Source: Sutterella sp. (GTDB lineage: Bacteria > Pseudomonadota > Gammaproteobacteria > Burkholderiales > Burkholderiaceae_F). From it: a stretch of DNA of 39,223 bases. The position numbers and the translations under genes were made by a program. A model generated the notes under the pieces. The model searched no databases. It was given only the letters and a program-made list of their open reading frames with translations, and was not told where the DNA came from. The DNA is taken from positions 1-39,223 of the forward strand of contig JAHHRF010000014.1 of NCBI GenBank assembly GCA_020025955.1, given 5' to 3'. Below, in pieces: positions 35,903-39,223 of this stretch. Position 1 is the first letter of the stretch. Every line of letters starts with the position of its first letter.

Positions 35903-36919
35903 ATGACAACGAAAACCCAAGGGGCAACGCCCACGATTTACGATTCTGCACGCTGTGTGCTCCAAATTGACCGTGTTAATCACGTTCGAGTGGGGGAAGA
36001 GTCAGACGGTCAACGACTCGACAACTTCCTCTTGCGTTTGGCACGCGACGTTCCGAAGAGTCATCTCTATCGCATTATTCGCGCGGGGGAGGTGCGTGTG
36101 AATAAGGGCCGCTGCAAGGCGGAAACCAAGCTTGTCGCCGGCGACATCGTGCGTATCCCGCCGATTCGTACCCGTAAGCGTGCAGAGAAGCCCACGGCGC
36201 CCGTGTTACCCAAGCACGCCTTAAATATTCTGTTTGAAGACCGTCACTTGATGGTGGTTGATAAACCCGCGGGGTTGGCGAGTCACGGGGGATCGGGCGT
36301 GAACCACGGCCTCATTGAACGCCTTCGTGCGACGCGCCCGGAAGAGCCCATGCTCGAACTCGCTCACCGCTTAGACCGTGAAACGAGTGGCGTCTTGATT
36401 GTGGCCAAGACCCGCAAAGCCCTCGTTCGTTTGCACGACATGATGCGAGAGGGCGCCATTGAAAAGCATTACCGTACGCTCGTGATGGGCGACTGGGTCA
36501 ATGACCGTGAACACGTGCGTTTCCCCTTAACCCGCTATTTGCTCCCTTCGGGTGAGCGTCGCGTCAAGGTTGACCCCGTAGAAGGCGCACCCTCGCACTC
36601 CATCTTTACGCTTTTAAAGCGCTATGGGGACGTGAGCTTTTTGGACGTGGAACTCAAAACCGGTCGCACCCATCAGATTCGTGTCCACTCGTTGGGCTCT
36701 GGCCATCCGCTCGTCGGCGACGACAAGTACGGTGACTACGAATTTAACCGTGAGTGCGCCCATGGCCTTTTAGGCGTTCCGCTTCGTCGCATGTTCTTGC
36801 ATGCGTGGAAACTGCGCTTTGAGCATCCCGTCACCCATGAAAAGTTAGACATCGAAGCGTCGTTGCCAGAGGAATTGGCCCGCGTCATCGCCGGGTTAGA
36901 TAAGCGAGGTCGCGTCTAA
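35903..36919 (+). CDS. rluC: 23S rRNA pseudouridine synthase RluC
   Basis: Makes pseudouridines in 23S rRNA (955, 2504, 2580 in E. coli). An S4 RNA-binding domain (about 35-95, QRLDNFLLRLARDVPKSHLY) is followed by the RluA-type catalytic domain with Asp158 in HRLDRETSG, then the conserved KTGRTHQIRVH. The 338 residues are about 20 longer than E. coli RluC. Divergence from rne supports RluC over RluD. The start is uncertain: no Shine-Dalgarno precedes this ATG and TATAGA lies only two bases before it; a GTG within the next 35 codons could be the real one. The next gene begins directly after its stop. Confidence 0.93.
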   Translation: MTTKTQGATPTIYDSARCVLQIDRVNHVRVGEESDGQRLDNFLLRLARDVPKSHLYRIIRAGEVRVNKGRCKAETKLVAGDIVRIPPIRTRKRAEKPTAPVLPKHALNILFEDRHLMVVDKPAGLASHGGSGVNHGLIERLRATRPEEPMLELAHRLDRETSGVLIVAKTRKALVRLHDMMREGAIEKHYRTLVMGDWVNDREHVRFPLTRYLLPSGERRVKVDPVEGAPSHSIFTLLKRYGDVSFLDVELKTGRTHQIRVHSLGSGHPLVGDDKYGDYEFNRECAHGLLGVPLRRMFLHAWKLRFEHPVTHEKLDIEASLPEELARVIAGLDKRGRV

Positions 36920-37609
36920 ATGACTGCTCGTCCCGCCTTAATCGTCTTTGACTGGGATGGCACGGTCATCACCTCCACCGCCGCCATTGTGGCGAGCTTA
37001 AAGGATGCGGCTCACGCGCTTTCGTTGCCGGAACCCACGGAGGCCGCCTGCCGTCGTGTGATTGGTTTAGGGTGGGCTGATGTGGTGGCGATCGTAGCCC
37101 CCACGCTTCCCGCCACGCAGACGATGGACTTTGCCCAAGCCTTTCGCCAGGCCTATGGGCGCCATCATGGGAAGGCGGCGTTAGCCCCCGGGATGAAGAC
37201 CCTGATTAAAGGTTTATATGAACGTGGTCACACTTTAGCGGTCGCCACGGGCAAAAGCCGTCATGGGCTCAATGTTGCCTTAGCCGAGTTTGGTCTTAAA
37301 GACTACTTTGCCGACACGGTAACGGCGTCAGAGTGTGAAAGTAAACCCAGCCCCGATATGCTGGAAACCTTGGCGATGGATTTGGGACTTAACGCCAAAG
37401 ACTTTCTCATGATTGGGGACAACGTGTGCGACATTACGATGGCCAAAGCCGTTGGAGCCCAGTCGATTGGGGTGCTGTGGGGGTCGTCAGACGAAAGGGC
37501 ACTTCAAGACGCTCAAGCGGATGCCATTGCCCACGACGTATTAGCCTTAGCGAAAGCGTTAGGGGCGGATACGGAACTTTTAGCGGCGATTGCAGTAGAG
37601 CTTCAGTAA
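36920..37609 (+). CDS. HAD-superfamily phosphatase, phosphoglycolate phosphatase-like
   Basis: A 229-residue hydrolase with the HAD motifs: I DWDGT (Asp11, Asp13), II ATGKSRHG, III Lys in ESKPSPDM and IV MIGDNVCDI. A helical cap lies between motifs I and II, the type C1 cap of Gph and beta-phosphoglucomutase-like enzymes. The ATG follows the rluC stop directly (TAAATG), so the two are translated together. In many proteobacteria a HAD phosphatase sits after rluC. The true substrate cannot be told. Confidence 0.88.
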   Translation: MTARPALIVFDWDGTVITSTAAIVASLKDAAHALSLPEPTEAACRRVIGLGWADVVAIVAPTLPATQTMDFAQAFRQAYGRHHGKAALAPGMKTLIKGLYERGHTLAVATGKSRHGLNVALAEFGLKDYFADTVTASECESKPSPDMLETLAMDLGLNAKDFLMIGDNVCDITMAKAVGAQSIGVLWGSSDERALQDAQADAIAHDVLALAKALGADTELLAAIAVELQ

Positions 37610-37647
37610 GGCTAAAGATCTCATCGCTTTGAGGCTTAACAAACAAG

Positions 37648-37690
37648 AAAAGGGCGAGTCCGATTTCGTTATCTCGGACTCGCCCTTTTT
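37648..37690 (+). terminator. Rho-independent terminator of rluC-HAD
   Basis: A perfect 16-pair stem (37648-37663 with 37674-37689) ending in TTTTT. It closes the GC-rich core region; the AT-rich segment begins just after it. Confidence 0.92.
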
Positions 37691-37729
37691 GCCGTCTTTA
37701 GAGGGGGATGTGAGCCTTTCAGGAGGCAT

Positions 37730-37825
37730 AACCAGGAATACATTTCGTAAAATTCCGAAGTGTAATCCTGAAATTTACGTAAATTTCCCAAATGTAATCT
37801 TGAATTTTATAAAATGATTGTAGGT
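37730..37825 (+). repeat. Left array of 32-base palindromic repeats
   Basis: Three units in tandem with period 32: 37730-37761 (degenerate), 37762-37793 and 37794-37825 (degenerate). The middle unit starts GTAATCCT and contains the perfect 18-base palindrome GAAATTTACGTAAATTTC (37770-37787). The third starts GTAATCTTGAA and contains ATTTTATAAAAT. The same unit, in the same orientation, reappears after the ATPase gene. Confidence 0.8.
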
Positions 37826-37905
37826 AGTTGTTATTGTTCGAGTCGATACAGCTGGGCTACGAAGCCACTATGTCGACGAAATCAAAGTTTTGAAGGTGGT
37901 CGAAC

Positions 37906-39072
37906 ATGGATTTAATCAAGCGCGATATGTATGTTCAAGTTAAGGGGGACACGCCCCCTAAGGCTGCGGTTATATATGGTGCACGCCAGATTGGCAAAAC
38001 AACTTTAATGCGAGAGTTAACCAAAGACTCTAAGGCTGTTACGTGGGTTAACGGCGATGCTACTGGCGATGTTGAAAGGTTGCAGTTAAAGTCATCGAAG
38101 GATTTGGAAGTGTTCCTTCGTCAAGGCGATGTGCTCGTCATTGATGAGGCTCAACGAATTCCCGACATCGGCTTGATCGTTAAGCGTTTGGTTGATGTCA
38201 ATGTAAGCGAGAACGTTGGAACCCAAATCTACGTATCGGGGTCTTCCTCTTTGCTTTTAGCTAAGGGAGTCAGGGAAAGTGCTGTTGGTCGCATTGTTCA
38301 ACGTCAAATGTGGCCGTTGTCGATTGATGAAATTGCTAGATCCAGAAGCTGGGCAGAAGTGAACCAGAATTTGGATCGAATGATGGTATACGGACTTTTC
38401 CCTGAGCCGTATATGGATCCTGACAAGGCGGCTCAACGCTTACGTGATTACTGCGACGGTGTCTTATATAGAGACCTTCATGAGTTTGCGGAGATTCGTT
38501 CAGTAGACAGATTTGATCGATTAGTAAAGTTTCTGGCTTATAACATTGGCTCTGAAGTGAATTATGAAAGTCTGGCGCGTGAAACGGGTTTAAGTCCGAG
38601 AACTGTTGCGGATTACATTAAAGCGCTAGAAGAATGTTATATGGTCAAAGTTTGTCCATCGTTCTCGCGTAATTTAAGTAATGAGCTTAAGAAAGGGAAG
38701 AAGGTCTACTTCTGTGACAATGGCTTGCGCAATGCGGTGATTGGTGATTTTTCACCTATGAGTGCGCGTCGAAATAACGATGCGGGAGCGCTTTGGGAAA
38801 ACTTCTTCTTTATGGAGCGAGTGAAGCTTCACTGTGCATTGAATGATATGACACAGCTGTACTTTTGGCGAACCACAGGGAGCACCCCTTATGAGCTGGA
38901 TTTCATTGAGGTCAATGATGAAGGTATTAAGGCATTTGAGTGCAAGATGAATCCTAAGGCTAAAGCTAAGCCGGGTAAGTTTTTGCAGGCTTATCCAGAG
39001 GCCTCGCTCCAAGTGATTAGTCCGAGAGATTTGATGAAGCTTTGGCTTATGCCAGATGCTGTCAATAATTAA
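37906..39072 (+). CDS. AAA_14/DUF4143 family ATPase
   Basis: A 388-residue ATPase whose role is not known. Walker A is YGARQIGKTT (Gly25-Thr33) and Walker B VLVIDEAQ (Asp80-Glu81); SGSSSLLL is the sensor stretch. A winged-helix-like part follows (ESLARETGLSPRTVADYIKAL). The C-terminal DUF4143 domain has GALWENFFFMER and then ELDFIE (Asp332) with FECK (Glu345, Lys347), the spacing of a PD-(D/E)xK nuclease fold, so DNA binding or cleavage is possible. AAGGTGG precedes the ATG. The gene is much more AT-rich than the rest: one sampled 60-base line has 23 G+C, against 35 in a line of rluC. With its repeats on both sides it looks recently acquired. Confidence 0.88.
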   Translation: MDLIKRDMYVQVKGDTPPKAAVIYGARQIGKTTLMRELTKDSKAVTWVNGDATGDVERLQLKSSKDLEVFLRQGDVLVIDEAQRIPDIGLIVKRLVDVNVSENVGTQIYVSGSSSLLLAKGVRESAVGRIVQRQMWPLSIDEIARSRSWAEVNQNLDRMMVYGLFPEPYMDPDKAAQRLRDYCDGVLYRDLHEFAEIRSVDRFDRLVKFLAYNIGSEVNYESLARETGLSPRTVADYIKALEECYMVKVCPSFSRNLSNELKKGKKVYFCDNGLRNAVIGDFSPMSARRNNDAGALWENFFFMERVKLHCALNDMTQLYFWRTTGSTPYELDFIEVNDEGIKAFECKMNPKAKAKPGKFLQAYPEASLQVISPRDLMKLWLMPDAVNN

Positions 39073-39085
39073 GTGAATTGTTGTT

Positions 39086-39121
39086 AAAACCTCTGGTGGT
39101 TTGTCCATCAGAGGTTTTATT
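39086..39121 (+). terminator. Rho-independent terminator of the AAA ATPase gene
   Basis: A 14-pair stem (AAAACCTCTG / CAGAGGTTTT plus four inner pairs, loop TTTGT) followed by ATTCATT, 13 bases past the stop. The gene therefore travels with its own terminator. Confidence 0.85.
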
Positions 39122-39177
39122 CATTTGCAGCTAACCAACAATCATCGTATTCGAGGTTATTCGTGAACTTCAATATC

Positions 39178-39223
39178 GTAATCTTGAAAATTACGTAATT
39201 TTCCATATCGTAATACGGAATTT
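39178..39223 (+). repeat. Right array of 32-base palindromic repeats, cut by the window end
   Basis: One full unit (39178-39209) starts GTAATCTTG and holds the perfect 18-base palindrome GAAAATTACGTAATTTTC (39186-39203). The next unit begins 32 bases on (GTAATACGGAATTT) and is cut off. A degenerate piece (GTGAACTTCAATAT) precedes the first unit. Confidence 0.8.

Noticed and set aside
37730..37825. CRISPR-like array of regular repeats
   Set aside because: The 32-base units follow one another without unique spacers, contain palindromes that drift, and no cas genes are present.

Overview
The window reads as chromosome from a Gram-negative betaproteobacterium, most likely a gut member of Burkholderiales/Sutterellaceae. 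This is an inference from gene content. The order pyrG-kdsA-eno-ftsB, the divergent rne/rluC pair, bamC and KDO synthesis point to a Gram-negative proteobacterium. Two exported fumarate-reductase-like flavoenzymes and a periplasmic type II asparaginase suit an anaerobe that respires organic acceptors. Almost all genes share a GC-rich, strongly biased codon use. The last gene, at 37906-39072, is visibly more AT-rich.

Layout. 1-2131: a possible IS end, then a tetraheme flavocytochrome c reductase (minus). 2164-7513: leuS (minus), uvrD (plus), tRNA-Arg(CCT). 7575-10143: a MATE exporter and ansB (both minus). 10144-12212: a 740-base gene-free region, then argG. 12325-13635: a structured leader and a zinc-type CDF exporter. 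13787-18429: pyrG, then the kdsA-eno-ftsB cluster. 18494-21297: an iron/siderophore-type ABC importer (binding protein, permease, ATPase; minus). 21541-24040: hslO (Hsp33, minus), divergent from a PHP phosphoesterase (RNase AM) and a methyltransferase. 24249-26874: bamC, a structured RNA element, a DUF805 membrane protein, a SlyD-like PPIase and a small unknown protein. 27010-28509: a second, heme-less, Tat-exported flavoreductase. 28735-34233: gluQ and a very long rne (both minus). 34234-35902: 1.67 kb with no convincing gene. 35903-37609: rluC and a HAD phosphatase. 37730-39223: an AAA_14/DUF4143 ATPase flanked on both sides by 32-base palindromic repeat units.

How it may fit together. Asparaginase releases aspartate, which can feed fumarate, and the two flavoenzymes are built to reduce fumarate-like unsaturated acids outside the cytoplasm. 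ansB and the second flavoreductase share sequence motifs upstream, which suggests common control. RNase E and enolase, both here, are partners in the E. coli degradosome. This RNase E is unusual: 1502 residues, a folded-looking block of about 380 residues inside the C-terminal half, and six spaced L-x-Q-V-E-T-like motifs. The best candidates for something undescribed are the repeat-flanked ATPase unit and the RNase E C-terminal architecture. All function calls rest on reading motifs by eye; no searches or folding programs were run.
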